From the NCBI GenBank assembly GCA_016720825.1, contig JADKJV010000027.1, forward strand, positions 62,001-126,000: a DNA stretch of 64,000 nucleotides. Reading direction: 5' to 3'. Under the pieces are notes generated by a model. That model saw only the letters and a list, made by a program, of their open reading frames with translations. It had not been told where the DNA came from and did no database searches. The translations under genes and the position numbers were made by a program. How positions within the stretch are numbered: position 1 is the stretch's first letter; each line of letters begins with the position of its first letter. Shown here piece after piece: positions 39,552-49,554 of this stretch. Origin of the DNA: Chitinophagaceae bacterium. Its GTDB lineage: Bacteria > Bacteroidota > Bacteroidia > Chitinophagales > Chitinophagaceae.

Positions 39552-40201
39552 CTAAAGAATTTTGTGAACACTTTCGGCTCCCTGCAATAATTTAATCTCA
39601 TTCCGGTAAATCAAAATACGTCCTTCATTTTCCAAATGTTTCAATAAACGTGACACGACCACACGGGATGTTGCCAGTTCGTCTGCAATTTGTGTATGTG
39701 AAGCTTTAATCACCGAAGAACCTGTGTGCCTTTGTTTTTCGAGCAGGTAAGCAAGCAGCCTTTCATCCAGTTTATGAAATGCAATGCTCTCAATGGACCT
39801 GAGTAATTCAAGAAACGGCTTGTAAAGCTTTGCATAAAATACTTTTTCCATCCGGGATATTTACAAAGCCAGCCATCCAGTTTTTGAAAAGGAATAGCGA
39901 TTAATTCCACATCCTCCTCCGCAATGGCCATTACCTCACTTTTTCTTGCTTCTGAGCAGCAACTGTACGCCATCGCGCAACTTTCATTTTCCGTCAAATA
40001 ATAGAGAAGGATTTCCTTCCCATTTTCATCCTTCCGGAAAACCTTTACTGTGCCCTTTGTAATAATTGGCATAAACCGGATAAACTTCCCGTATTCTATA
40101 ATCACTTCGCCTTCCTGGAAATTCCGGGTAACACCTGATTCAAGGATCTCTTTTTGCAATTCCGGTTCAAAAAACGATAAGAAGGATTCCTGCTTATGCA
40201 T
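39552..40201 (-). pseudogene. Crp/Fnr-family transcription regulator, one frameshift
   Basis: cAMP-binding-like N-terminal domain (VTRNFQEGEVIIEYGKFIRF, GTVKVFRKDENGKEILLYYL) and a Crp-type HTH at the C-terminus (IKASHTQIADELATSRVVVSRLLKHLE, in two motifs). The frame breaks at AAA 39813-39815: one missing base turns SRFLELLRSIESIAFHKLDE into SRFLNYSGPLRALHF and stops at 39710. Restored length is 216 aa, the usual size. The effector is unknown; two Cys in AYSCCSEARK are conspicuous. If the break is real, the DNA-binding half is not made in frame. Confidence 0.85.
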
Positions 40202-40365
40202 GTATTAATTAGTTCAGAAATGCTTTTAATTGCATCCCGTTACTTAGTCAAAATTACCATCAGAATTTCCGGTAAAACATGATTTTGAACAACAAGGCAG
40301 ATAAGAGCAGATCAGGTGCTTATAAAAAAATAAGTTCCGGGTGCTAACGCGGAACTTATGGTGAT

Positions 40366-41655
40366 TTAAAATGAATAGCTAACTCCAAGCATAACCAGAT
40401 CTGTCGTCATTTTATATGAAATATTGCTCCCGGGAACAGCACCATATACATTACCGCTTTCCTGCATCATCGGGCTTAATAATGGGCCACTGGTAGAACC
40501 GCTGCTGCTTCCGTGATGGTAAGTCAAATTCAGGCTGAACCTGTTATTGGGCTCATATCCCAATCCAAACTGGAATGCATTTTTAATAACCGCAGTAGCA
40601 GGCACTGAGAAAAAGGCCAGCTCACTGCTGATAGGATTGCTGCTGTAAGTATACCCTGCCCTTATTGGAAGTTTTTTCACTCCTTTAAACTGAAGGCCGG
40701 CAGATATAACTGAAATGTTTTTCCAGCCGAAACCTGCTACTGAAGCCGTTGGCGTCCAGCCTTTCGCTTTAAAACCCTTTGTATTGGCGTAATTCACAAA
40801 CCGGTAGTCTAATGCCAGGTCAACCATGGATTTGGAATATCCTAATCCAGCAGAATAGATAGCCGGGTAATCCATCCTGAACTTCACATTGGAGGCACTG
40901 CTGCCATCCAGGTAAGTATTCTTGAAATCAAAATTGCTGAATCCCTGCGGGCTCTTATAGGAAGCTCCCAGTTTAATCCCTTTGCCTGAATTATAAAATA
41001 TACCAAACTGTCCGCCAATACCAAAAGAAGTTGCTTTATCACTCACGGGGTAACCCAGTGTTTGGCTTGGAGCAGACAAAGGATTGGGCATTAATTTTAA
41101 GCTGGCATAATTAAAAGTAGGCGCGAAACCGATTGAAAAATGTTCAGAGACTTTATATGCATAAGTAATTCCAACCTGGAGCAACTGGTAATCTGATTCT
41201 ATAAGACCAAATCCACCCATACTCTGCGGCATCGTAACCGGGTTGGAATTGCTTTGAGGGAAAGTAACACCAAAACCACTGATACCAAAAGCATGTACAC
41301 CAAATGTGTGTTTGCTGTTTTTCTTACCCCAAACCATAGCAAGTGCCGGCATCACAGAAGCACCCCGGTCATCTTTGGTAACACCAGTCATTGAACCACC
41401 TGGCACAGGTGCTGTTGATGAAACTTCCGGTGCAGAAAAGAACAACCCTGCATTAAATGAAATAATTTTTTTATCAAACGCGCTGATCCCTGCCGGATTC
41501 CACTGTAAAGCCCCGTTAATATCCACAGGCTGGGCTGTAGCCGCACCTCCCATCGACATATTCACCGCACCTATGCCCTGCATTATATGCCCAGCCTGGC
41601 AAAAAACTAATATCGGCATAACAGCCATTACAGATGTCATCATTAATTTTTTCAT
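40366..41655 (-). CDS. OmpP1/FadL/TodX-family outer-membrane transporter
   Basis: Outer-membrane beta-barrel channel of 429 aa for hydrophobic compounds such as fatty acids or aromatics. Signal peptide ends LVFCQAG. The family N-terminal hatch NMSMGGAATAQPVDINGALQWNPAG contains the NPA motif, and the barrel ends in LVMLGVSYSF with a C-terminal Phe. Length and motifs are complete. It is on the - strand upstream of the Crp-family gene with a 164-bp gap. Substrate cannot be assigned. Confidence 0.92.
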   Translation of the reverse strand: MKKLMMTSVMAVMPILVFCQAGHIMQGIGAVNMSMGGAATAQPVDINGALQWNPAGISAFDKKIISFNAGLFFSAPEVSSTAPVPGGSMTGVTKDDRGASVMPALAMVWGKKNSKHTFGVHAFGISGFGVTFPQSNSNPVTMPQSMGGFGLIESDYQLLQVGITYAYKVSEHFSIGFAPTFNYASLKLMPNPLSAPSQTLGYPVSDKATSFGIGGQFGIFYNSGKGIKLGASYKSPQGFSNFDFKNTYLDGSSASNVKFRMDYPAIYSAGLGYSKSMVDLALDYRFVNYANTKGFKAKGWTPTASVAGFGWKNISVISAGLQFKGVKKLPIRAGYTYSSNPISSELAFFSVPATAVIKNAFQFGLGYEPNNRFSLNLTYHHGSSSGSTSGPLLSPMMQESGNVYGAVPGSNISYKMTTDLVMLGVSYSF

Positions 41656-42255
41656 AAAACCATATTTATTTTTTAAAAAGAATAATCCGGAAAAACTTGT
41701 AAGAATTAAATCTTACCCATCTCATATCCCATATACAAAACTATACCGGTCATACACAATGGGACATGCCTGCAAATTTTTTTTCAATTGAACTTCATCA
41801 ACAGGCTATATGATTGTTATGCAAAAAACCCTTACTGCACGGGCATTGTAACAAATGTTACAATGAACCAGTTTACCCCGTGGTAATTTTATATTTCTGT
41901 TTTTATTTTTTTGAACATTTGACCATAACCATACCGGTATAAAAGAAGAAGTGCATCACCGGAAAACCCGAAACGACAGACATATTTTTATATATCCTGT
42001 TTTTGAAAAAAAGCCTGCACAAGAAGATTTGTTACAGGTAACATATAACCAAACCACCCCGGAATAACAATCTCATTCTTGTTGTGATATTAAATTGGCA
42101 ATTCCTGTTTAGCTAACCGCAAATACGGCCAGTTACTCAAATGAAAAATTGATTGTTATGACAATCCGATACCGGCTCTTACTGCTTGAATTAAATAAAA
42201 AACGATACGGCCCGCTGTGCCATGCTTTATAGGTATTTTCATTGAAAGTTTAACA

Positions 42256-42420
42256 GTTTTTGGGGGCTGATGTGGAAAAAATCAATGCTGCGGGAGGCTC
42301 CCCAAAACAAATGATTTACCTTTGCCTACCCAACAAAGGGAAAACCAATCAGGCATAAACACCTGATTTATCTAAATCCAAAACTGCCCGGTGAATGTAT
42401 TCACGGGCCATTTTATTTTT
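42256..42420 (+). ncRNA. Candidate structured RNA ending in an intrinsic terminator
   Basis: Four inverted repeats follow one another on the + strand: TTTTGGGG / CCCCAAAA (42258-42265 and 42300-42307), CCTTTG / CAAAGG, AATCAGG / CCTGATT, and GCCCGgTGAAT / ATTCACGGGC (42386-42408) followed by CATTTTATTTTT. The last is a good terminator with no gene upstream on this strand, so something non-coding is probably transcribed here. No match to tmRNA, SRP RNA or RNase P RNA signatures was seen. It could be 6S-like or the leader of the L,D-transpeptidase gene that starts 103 nt later. Confidence 0.4.
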
Positions 42421-42435
42421 AACTGGTTATGTGAA

Positions 42436-42477
42436 TAAAAAAATGCCGGTCCACAGATTATTTTCTGGTTTCCGGCG
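42436..42477 (-). terminator. Possible - strand terminator
   Basis: On the - strand stem GCCGG / CCGGC with inner pairing CCAGA...TCTGTGG is followed by ATTTTTTT. No annotated - strand gene precedes it, so either an antisense transcript from the L,D-transpeptidase region ends here or it is a leader hairpin. Confidence 0.35.
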
Positions 42478-42522
42478 TTTACCCAGGGTTGTAAACGATT
42501 TGTGTCTGATTAATTAGTAGCA

Positions 42523-43272
42523 ATGATTAAAAAAATCAAAGGACTTTACCTTTTCATCTCTTCATTAGTAATAGGCTTACTGACTATCCCCTTTGCCTTT
42601 GCAAAGTCGGCCAGCCATTTGGTTCACCCCGAAATCAAGCCCGATAAGAGCCTGACTACAGAGTCGGATTCTCTCCAATGGATGCCGGCGATGAAATCGC
42701 TGTACGACAGCCTCCAGCTCGGCATTTCCGGCCTCAGCCAGCAGGCTTTCGACTATGCCAGGAAGGGCTTCAACCTCCTGATCGCCGAAGGTAAACTGAT
42801 GAATGACTCCATTCTCTCTGTTATCGATTTCAGTCAGCCCAGCAGCCAGAAAAGACTCTATATCCTCGACCTGAGGAACCATAAAATCCTTTTCAATACC
42901 CTCGTGGCACATGGCAAAAACACCGGCCGCGAATGGGCTACCCAGTTCTCCAATGAACCTGCATCTTATAAAAGCAGCACCGGTTTCTATATGACCGGTT
43001 CCACGTACGAAGGCAAAAACGGGTTATCACTGAAGCTTTCGGGTCTCGAACCGGGCTTAAATGACCGGGCTTTTGACCGCGGAATTGTGATACATGGCGC
43101 CAATTATGTATGTGATGCCTATGTACAATCACAGGGTTATATCGGCCGCAGCGAAGGCTGTCCCGCAGTACCCCGCCAGGTGGCCGAACCGGTGATCAAC
43201 ACCATCCGGAATGGCAGCTGCCTGTATATTTATCATCCCAGTCAGGCTGACCGGTCCAGACTCCTTCATTAG
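42523..43272 (+). CDS. Murein L,D-transpeptidase catalytic-domain protein
   Basis: Periplasmic enzyme of 249 aa related to YkuD-type transpeptidases, which cross-link or tailor peptidoglycan through a catalytic Cys. Signal/anchor segment LYLFISSLVIGLLTIPFAFA. The catalytic region has VIHGANYVCD (conserved His) and GYIGRSEGCPAVPR with the nucleophile in S-E-G-C-P. The typical preceding strand is KRLYILDLRNHKILFNTLVAHG. Length and motifs fit the 'murein L,D-transpeptidase catalytic domain' family common in Bacteroidota. Single gene with its own leader. Confidence 0.88.
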   Translation: MIKKIKGLYLFISSLVIGLLTIPFAFAKSASHLVHPEIKPDKSLTTESDSLQWMPAMKSLYDSLQLGISGLSQQAFDYARKGFNLLIAEGKLMNDSILSVIDFSQPSSQKRLYILDLRNHKILFNTLVAHGKNTGREWATQFSNEPASYKSSTGFYMTGSTYEGKNGLSLKLSGLEPGLNDRAFDRGIVIHGANYVCDAYVQSQGYIGRSEGCPAVPRQVAEPVINTIRNGSCLYIYHPSQADRSRLLH

Positions 43273-43337
43273 AATGGGCATAACTGCCGCAGCCGCTTGA
43301 CCGCCCATTGTTTATCTTTGCGGATTAATTCTAACAC

Positions 43338-44315
43338 ATGCTAAGGGTAGGCGTTATCGGAGTCGGACATCTCGGGAAATTTCACCTCAACAACTGGAAA
43401 GAAATTCCGGGCACAGAAATCGTTGGTTTTTACGACCCGAATGACGATACTGCTGCCCAGGTTTCCGAAAAATACCAGCTTCCGCGCTTTCTTGATGCCG
43501 ACCTGCTCATTGACAGCTGTGATGCCGTTGACATTGTGGCCCCCACCAACTTCCATTTTGAATGGTGCGAAAAAGCCATCAAAAAAGGGAAACATGTATT
43601 TGTGGAAAAGCCGCTGGCCAATACCATGGAAGAAGCCAGGCAACTGGTAAAACTGGCGGAAGAGTCAGGTATCAAATTCCAGGTGGGTCACGTAGAAAGA
43701 TTCAATCCCGCATTCCTCGCATTAAAAGGCATGGCACTCAACCCCATGTTTATTGAAGTGCATAGGCTGGCACAGTTTAACCCCCGCGGCACAGAAGTAA
43801 GTGTGATCCTCGACCTGATGATCCATGATATAGATATTATCCTGAGTATTGTAAAAAGTGATGTAAAATCTATTTCAGCAAGCGGCGTAGGTGTGATGAC
43901 TGAAACACCGGATATTGCCAACGTTCGGATTGAATTCAATAACGGCTGTGTGGCCAACCTCACTTCCAGCAGGATCTCCATGAAGAAAATGAGGAAAGTC
44001 CGCCTGTTCCAGAAAGACTCATACATCGGCATTGATTTCCTCAATAAGAAAACGGAGATCATCAAACTGAAAGAACCCCAGGACTCCAATGTTTTTGCTT
44101 TTGATATTGAAACACCCACCGGCAAAAAAACAATTGCAATGGCCAATCCCATTGTACCGGAAGTAAACGCCATCAAAATGGAACTGGAAGAATTCAAAAA
44201 AGCGATTGAAAATAATACACGCACAGTAGTTTCAGAACATGACGGATATGTAGCGATGGATGTGGCCCACCAGATACTGGCGAAAATCGGACACAACACC
44301 ATTGCTAATTCATGA
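43338..44315 (+). CDS. Gfo/Idh/MocA-family NAD(P)-dependent oxidoreductase
   Basis: A protein of 325 aa. Rossmann fold with GVIGVGHLGKFHL at residues 5-17 and the family EKP motif in HVFVEKPLANTM, where Lys is the conserved catalytic residue. The C-terminal substrate domain contains VGHVERFNPAF and MIHDIDIILSI. Such enzymes act on sugar or nucleotide-sugar substrates. Its stop overlaps the start of the next gene by 4 nt (ATGA), and that gene is a polyprenyl-phosphate sugar transferase. A role in surface polysaccharide precursor synthesis is therefore likely but inferred. Confidence 0.9.
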   Translation: MLRVGVIGVGHLGKFHLNNWKEIPGTEIVGFYDPNDDTAAQVSEKYQLPRFLDADLLIDSCDAVDIVAPTNFHFEWCEKAIKKGKHVFVEKPLANTMEEARQLVKLAEESGIKFQVGHVERFNPAFLALKGMALNPMFIEVHRLAQFNPRGTEVSVILDLMIHDIDIILSIVKSDVKSISASGVGVMTETPDIANVRIEFNNGCVANLTSSRISMKKMRKVRLFQKDSYIGIDFLNKKTEIIKLKEPQDSNVFAFDIETPTGKKTIAMANPIVPEVNAIKMELEEFKKAIENNTRTVVSEHDGYVAMDVAHQILAKIGHNTIANS

Positions 44316-45730
44316 AAGGCCAGCGCCAAATATCCATTGCCTGGTACGCGTGTACCGACTTTATAACAGCATGCCTTGCATGGATTGCATTCTTCATCAG
44401 CCGCAAATACCTCCTGAAACAGGATATCATTACTGACGGGAAATTACAAATTGATTATACTTTTTTCCTCGGTGCCCTGCTGATACCCGTTTGCTGGCTG
44501 ATACTTTATTTACTGGTAGGCGCTTACCGCGGGCTTTATAAAAAATCAAGGCTGTTTGAATTCACCAGTACATTTATCTGCAGCCTGATCGGCACCATCC
44601 TGATTTTCTTTGCACTGCTGCTCGATGATGCGCCGAATGATTACGGTTATTACTACGCAGCATTTCTTGCCCTGTTCATCATCCATTTCACAATCACTTT
44701 CACCGGCCGTTGGTTCTGGCTCAATCTTGTAAAGAAACAGTTACTCGGCGGGAAAGTGGTTTTCAATACACTCATGGTGGGCAGCCAGGAAAATGCCATG
44801 CGCACATTCCGCGAAACATCCAGGAACCTGCTGGATGGCGGTTACTGCTATACCGGTTTTATCACACCCGACCAGAACGGAAAGAACGGCATCCAGAAAA
44901 TGATCCCCAAACTGGGCACGGTGGATGAACTCGAAAAAACCATTGAAGAAAATGATATCCGGCTGGTTGTGCTCGCGCTGGAAAAAGCCGAACAACCGCT
45001 GCTTGAAAATATCATCAACCGGCTGAGCGAAAAAGATGTTGAAATCAAAATCAGGCCCGACACACTGGATATCCTTTCCGGCTCCGTGAAAACAAGCAGT
45101 GTAATGGGTGCGGCACTGATTGACCTGCAAACCGGTCTCATGCCCGAGTGGCAGCAAAATATCAAAAGGCTGATTGATATCAGCGTGGCGTTATTTGGCA
45201 GCATCATCTTATCACCGTTTATGCTCTATATCGCACTGCGGGTTAAATTTTCTTCCAAGGGACCCATCATCTATGCCCAGGAGCGCATCGGCTATAAAGG
45301 CAAACCATTCCGGATGTTTAAATTCAGGTCCATGGTTCACCAGGCGGAAAAAGAAGGCCCTGCCCTTTCTTCAGCAAAAGACCCCCGCATTACCCGCTGG
45401 GGCCGTGTGATGCGCAAATGGCGGCTGGATGAACTTCCCCAGTTATGGAATATCCTGATGGGTGATATGAGCCTCGTTGGCCCAAGGCCTGAAAGACGGC
45501 ACTATATTGACCAGATCATGAAAGTGAATCCTTACTACAAATACCTGCTGAAAGTAAAACCCGGGCTCACCAGCTGGGGCATGGTACAGTTTGGTTATGC
45601 CGAAAACCTCGACGAGATGGTGGAACGCAGCAAATTTGACCTGCTGTACATTGAGAACATATCACTGGCCCTGGATTTTAAAATCATGATCCACACCCTC
45701 CGGATTATCTTCAAAGGAAAGGGAAAATAA
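44312..45730 (+). CDS. Exopolysaccharide polyprenyl glycosylphosphotransferase (WcaJ/WbaP type)
   Basis: Integral membrane enzyme that transfers a sugar-1-phosphate to undecaprenyl phosphate to start an exopolysaccharide repeat unit. The 472 aa have four to five N-terminal membrane helices and a CoA_binding_3-like domain (about 150-280). The C-terminal Bac_transf domain (about 290-470) has KRLIDISVALFGSIILSP, FRMFKFRSMV, WRLDELPQLWNILMGDMSLV and GPRPERRHY. All catalytic-domain motifs are present. It is translationally coupled to the oxidoreductase gene. No other polysaccharide genes are adjacent, so the initiating step seems to stand alone here. Confidence 0.92.
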   Translation: MKGQRQISIAWYACTDFITACLAWIAFFISRKYLLKQDIITDGKLQIDYTFFLGALLIPVCWLILYLLVGAYRGLYKKSRLFEFTSTFICSLIGTILIFFALLLDDAPNDYGYYYAAFLALFIIHFTITFTGRWFWLNLVKKQLLGGKVVFNTLMVGSQENAMRTFRETSRNLLDGGYCYTGFITPDQNGKNGIQKMIPKLGTVDELEKTIEENDIRLVVLALEKAEQPLLENIINRLSEKDVEIKIRPDTLDILSGSVKTSSVMGAALIDLQTGLMPEWQQNIKRLIDISVALFGSIILSPFMLYIALRVKFSSKGPIIYAQERIGYKGKPFRMFKFRSMVHQAEKEGPALSSAKDPRITRWGRVMRKWRLDELPQLWNILMGDMSLVGPRPERRHYIDQIMKVNPYYKYLLKVKPGLTSWGMVQFGYAENLDEMVERSKFDLLYIENISLALDFKIMIHTLRIIFKGKGK

Positions 45731-45772
45731 GCCCCCGCCATCGCTTGTGATTGCAGCAATAAGGGGTTATTT

Positions 45773-48625
45773 TTGAGAAAACGAATCCTGGTGCATAAAC
45801 TTATTCCGGGCCTCCTCCTGCTGCTGCTTCCCCTGTTATCTGCAAGCCAGACCGGCTACTGGCAACAGGAAGTACAATACACAATTGATGTTTCGCTGAA
45901 TGATGCAGACCACACGCTGAATGGTTTTGAGAAAATCAAATACACAAACCATTCACCCGATACCCTTCGCTTTATCTGGTTCCACATCTGGCCCAACGCC
46001 TATAAAAATGACCGCACCGCATTTACTGACCAGGAACTGGAAAACGGAAGCACCCGTTTCTATTTTTTCGGCAAAGAAGACAAAGGCTATATCAACCGGC
46101 TTGATTTCCGCGTAAATAACCAGCGCGCCACAGTGTCTGACCATCCCCAGCATATAGATATTATTAAAGTGGAATTGCCTGCTGCATTATTACCTGGTGA
46201 ATCCATCCAGATCAGTACACCCTTCCAGGTAAAACTGCCTTTCAATGTTTCCAGGGGCGGTCACGACGGACAGAGTTACCAGGTTACCCAATGGTTCCCC
46301 AAACCGGCTGTATATGATAAGTCCGGATGGCATCCGATGCCTTACCTGGACCAGGGAGAATTTTACAGCGAATTCGGGCAGTTTGATGTGCGCATTACAG
46401 TTCCGGCTAACTATGCAGTAGCCGCAACCGGTGTATTACAAAATGCAGAAGAAAAAACCTGGCTGGAACAGCGCAGTAATTTCAGCTGGCAACCACAGGT
46501 GAAAAAAGAAACACTGAAAACCGGTGTGATACATACTACAAAAACGGAATTTCCGCCTTCAGCAACCAATACAAAAACCCTGCATTATATACAGGATAAC
46601 ATCCATGATTTTGCATGGTTTGCTGATAAGCGTTATATCGTAAACCACGACAGCTGCCGGCTGAACAGCGGCAAACTGGTTGATGTGTACAGTTACTATC
46701 TTCCGGGCAGCCAGAAAAACTGGAAAGAATCTGTTGGCTTTGCCAAAGCCGCTTTGCGGCATTACTCAGATGCATTGGGAGAATATCCATATTCAACCGC
46801 AACGGTGGTTGAAGGACCAAAGAGTTTTGGCGGAGGTATGGAGTACCCGACCATTACTGTTATTGCACCTGTATCAAGTCCCAAATCGCTGGATAAAGTA
46901 GTTGCCCATGAACTCGGGCATAACTGGTTTTATGGTATTCTGGCTACGAATGAACGGGATCATCCCTGGATGGATGAAGGCATCAATTCTTTTTACGAAC
47001 AGCAATACACGAAGTCGCGTTACCCCGACGAGACAGAACCAGAATGGATATTACTGGCCACCCAGGCTTTCAACCGCAAAGACCAGCCTGTTGAAACCAC
47101 CTCCGCTGAATTCAGTCTGCTCAACTATGACGCAGTCGCTTATTATAAAACCTCGCAATGGCTGGCGTATGTGGAATCTCTCCTGGGAAAAGAAACTTTC
47201 CGGAAAGCCATGATGTATTATTATGAGAAATGGAAATTCAAACATCCCACACCGGAGGATTTCAAAGCAGCACTTGAAGCGAGCAGTGAAAAAAACCTGG
47301 ATAAGGCTTTTGAATTACTCACGAAAAAAGGATTACTGCCCACCCAGGTTCCCACCGGCACTTCATTTACTTTCTTCCCCAGTGTGAAAGGAATAAAATC
47401 TTATTTACAGAAACCCGTACAAAACCTCATTACAGCAGGACCTGCCATTGGCGTGAATGATTATGATAAATTACTGGCTGGTGTTTTTCTCACGAATCTC
47501 AAACTTCCACCAAACCGTTTGCAGTTCTTGCTGGCTCCGATGTACAGCACGGGGGCCAAAACAATCAGCGGTGTCGGCTGGGTTAATATAAACCTCTTGT
47601 CCGGCGGACTCGTCCGCAAAACAGAGTTGGGGGCTTCTGCAGCCGGCTTTACACAAAATCAATATACTGATGATGATGGCAAGAAAACTTCACTAGCTGT
47701 TTTAAAAATTGCCCCATCCATCCGTTTTATTTTCCGGGATAAAAACCCACGCAGTACGATCACCCGTTCCATCCGTTTCCAGAGTTTTATCATGAAAGAA
47801 GATGGGCTTTCTTTTTACCGCGACACGGTGATCAGCGGGATTGACACAACCATCAGCACCAAATTCAGGAAGGTTACCGACAACACCGTCATCAACCGCC
47901 TTCAGTTGGTTTGGGAAAATAACCGGGCTCTGTATCCCTGGCGCGGCGCGCTGGTGATTGACCAGGGCAAGGATTTTGTAAGAGCTGGTTTCACGGGAAA
48001 TTATTTCTTTAACTATCCCAAAGGCGGCGGACTTGATGTACGCCTATTCGCCGGGAAGTTCTTTTATACCAGTTCCAAAACGGCACTTAAGCAATTTGCC
48101 ACCGACCGTTACCAGCTGAACCTCACCGGCGCAAATGGTTATGAAGATTATACCTACAGTGATTATTTCGCAGGCCGGAACCGATTTGACGGATTTTTAA
48201 GCCAGCAAATCATGAACCGCGATGGTGCATTTAAAACAAGGACTGATTTACTGGCATCCAAAGTAGGTAAAACAGATAACTGGCTTGCGGCACTGAACCT
48301 CAGCACCACGATACCCAAATCCATTAACCCGCTTTCTTTACTGCCGGTTAAAATCCCGCTGCGGATTTATGCCGACATCGGCACCTCCGCAGAATCATGG
48401 AAAGAGAATGCAACCACCGATCGCTTTTTATACAATGCAGGATTGCAGGTATCGGTAGCAAACGGGTTGATAAATTTTTATCTTCCTGTATTATCCAGCA
48501 GTGTATTCAGTGATTATTACAAATCCACCCTGGATCCCAAAGGACGGATATGGAAAAAGATTTCATTCACCATTGATCTTTCAGGGCAAAGCGGACGGCG
48601 TATGCCCGGGAATATTTTCTTCTGA
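45773..48625 (+). CDS. M1-family metallopeptidase with C-terminal barrel-like domain
   Basis: A 950-aa exported protein from TTG 45773 (RKRILVHKLIPGLLLLLLPLLSASQ signal). The M1 N-terminal beta domain is followed by a catalytic domain with GGGMEYPTI and HELGH near residue 379, then WMDEGINSFYEQ with the third zinc ligand. Residues about 540-950 are rich in amphipathic strands (NLITAGPAIGVNDYDKLLAG, VWINI-like repeats) and resemble a surface beta-structure rather than a canonical M1 C-terminal helical domain. It ends 1 nt into the next gene (TGATG), so the two are coupled. Substrate is unknown; the first M1 gene (7983) shares the plan of the N-terminal half. Confidence 0.88.
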   Translation: MRKRILVHKLIPGLLLLLLPLLSASQTGYWQQEVQYTIDVSLNDADHTLNGFEKIKYTNHSPDTLRFIWFHIWPNAYKNDRTAFTDQELENGSTRFYFFGKEDKGYINRLDFRVNNQRATVSDHPQHIDIIKVELPAALLPGESIQISTPFQVKLPFNVSRGGHDGQSYQVTQWFPKPAVYDKSGWHPMPYLDQGEFYSEFGQFDVRITVPANYAVAATGVLQNAEEKTWLEQRSNFSWQPQVKKETLKTGVIHTTKTEFPPSATNTKTLHYIQDNIHDFAWFADKRYIVNHDSCRLNSGKLVDVYSYYLPGSQKNWKESVGFAKAALRHYSDALGEYPYSTATVVEGPKSFGGGMEYPTITVIAPVSSPKSLDKVVAHELGHNWFYGILATNERDHPWMDEGINSFYEQQYTKSRYPDETEPEWILLATQAFNRKDQPVETTSAEFSLLNYDAVAYYKTSQWLAYVESLLGKETFRKAMMYYYEKWKFKHPTPEDFKAALEASSEKNLDKAFELLTKKGLLPTQVPTGTSFTFFPSVKGIKSYLQKPVQNLITAGPAIGVNDYDKLLAGVFLTNLKLPPNRLQFLLAPMYSTGAKTISGVGWVNINLLSGGLVRKTELGASAAGFTQNQYTDDDGKKTSLAVLKIAPSIRFIFRDKNPRSTITRSIRFQSFIMKEDGLSFYRDTVISGIDTTISTKFRKVTDNTVINRLQLVWENNRALYPWRGALVIDQGKDFVRAGFTGNYFFNYPKGGGLDVRLFAGKFFYTSSKTALKQFATDRYQLNLTGANGYEDYTYSDYFAGRNRFDGFLSQQIMNRDGAFKTRTDLLASKVGKTDNWLAALNLSTTIPKSINPLSLLPVKIPLRIYADIGTSAESWKENATTDRFLYNAGLQVSVANGLINFYLPVLSSSVFSDYYKSTLDPKGRIWKKISFTIDLSGQSGRRMPGNIFF

Positions 48626-49552
48626 TGAAGGAAGATTCATCCATACAATTAATCCGAAGGGACAATTTGGACGTAACCAAATGGGATGCCTGTATTGAAC
48701 AGGCCCCAAACGGGCTGATTTACTCTTACTCGTATTACCTCGATCTCGTTTCTCCCGGATGGCAGGCATTGGTGATGGATGATTATAAAACGGTGATGCC
48801 TTTACCGGCCCGGAAAAAATTCGGCGTACATTATCTATACCAGCCTTTCTTATTTGCACAGGGTGGCATCACCGGTGAAAACACAGCGGCTGACAGTACA
48901 GACCGGTTCCTCAGCCAGATTCCAAACACTTATCGCTTCATTGATATTTGCCTGAACCACGCAAACAGGATCACCGCAGGAAAAGGGAAATCATTTTTCA
49001 GGAACAATTTCATACTGAATCTTTCAGATAAATATGAAACGATTGCATCCCGTTATGCCGACAACATACGCCGGAATTTGAAAAAATCCGGTGAAACCCC
49101 TTACCAGTTCAGCGATGCGGTAAACCCGGATGATGTAATCCGGCTGGCTGCAGCACAAATGCAGAAAACCACGGCTGAATACCGGAAAAACATGGAACTT
49201 GTTCAGCAAACTGTATGAAGCATTACACCAGCGCGGCATGGCAAAATCGTATGGAGTAATTGCAGCTGACGGCAACCTGCATGCTTCCTGCATTTTCTTT
49301 TTCTCACATAACAGGGCATATTATATCCTGGTGGGCAATGATCCCGCCGGTAAACTGACCGGCGCTTCACATACATTGATAGATGCTTTTATCCGCCACC
49401 AGTCAGGGAAGAATTTATTACTTGACTTTGAAGGTTCCGACATACCGGGACTGGCACGTTATTACAGCGGATTCGGGGCCATCAACCAGCCCTACCCTGC
49501 CTGGCAAAGCAACAGGCTTCCTTTCTTTTTAAAATGGCTGAAAAAAATCTGA
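48625..49552 (+). pseudogene. GNAT/FemAB-like acyltransferase, one frameshift
   Basis: Two fragments in neighbouring frames form one protein of about 308 aa. The N-terminal part reads IEQAPNGLIYSYSYYLDLVSPGW and RRNLKKSGETPYQF; the C-terminal part has YGVIAADGNLHASCIFFFSHNRAYYILVGN and LLDFEGSDIPGLARYYSGFGA, typical of the FemAB-like GNAT fold. The break is at A5 49186-49190: removing one A gives EYRKTWNLFSKLYEAL. Members of this fold attach amino acids or acyl groups to peptidoglycan or other surface molecules. The assignment to a specific reaction is not possible. It is coupled to the M1 gene. Confidence 0.75.
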
Positions 49553-49554
49553 TC

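Larger units (their letters stand above)
41656..42522. other. 867-bp gene-free region with a structured segment
   Basis: No open frame with plausible coding content is seen on either strand. The left half (41656-42250) is A/T-rich and holds the FadL-gene upstream region. The right half contains the hairpin series at 42256-42420 listed separately and a further hairpin at 42436-42477. By size and content it is the largest non-coding stretch in the window. Confidence 0.6.

Noticed and set aside
42256..42420. tmRNA or SRP RNA
   Set aside because: A GGGGGCTGATG start resembles tmRNA only superficially; there is no tRNA-like 3' end, and the SRP tetraloop signature is missing.
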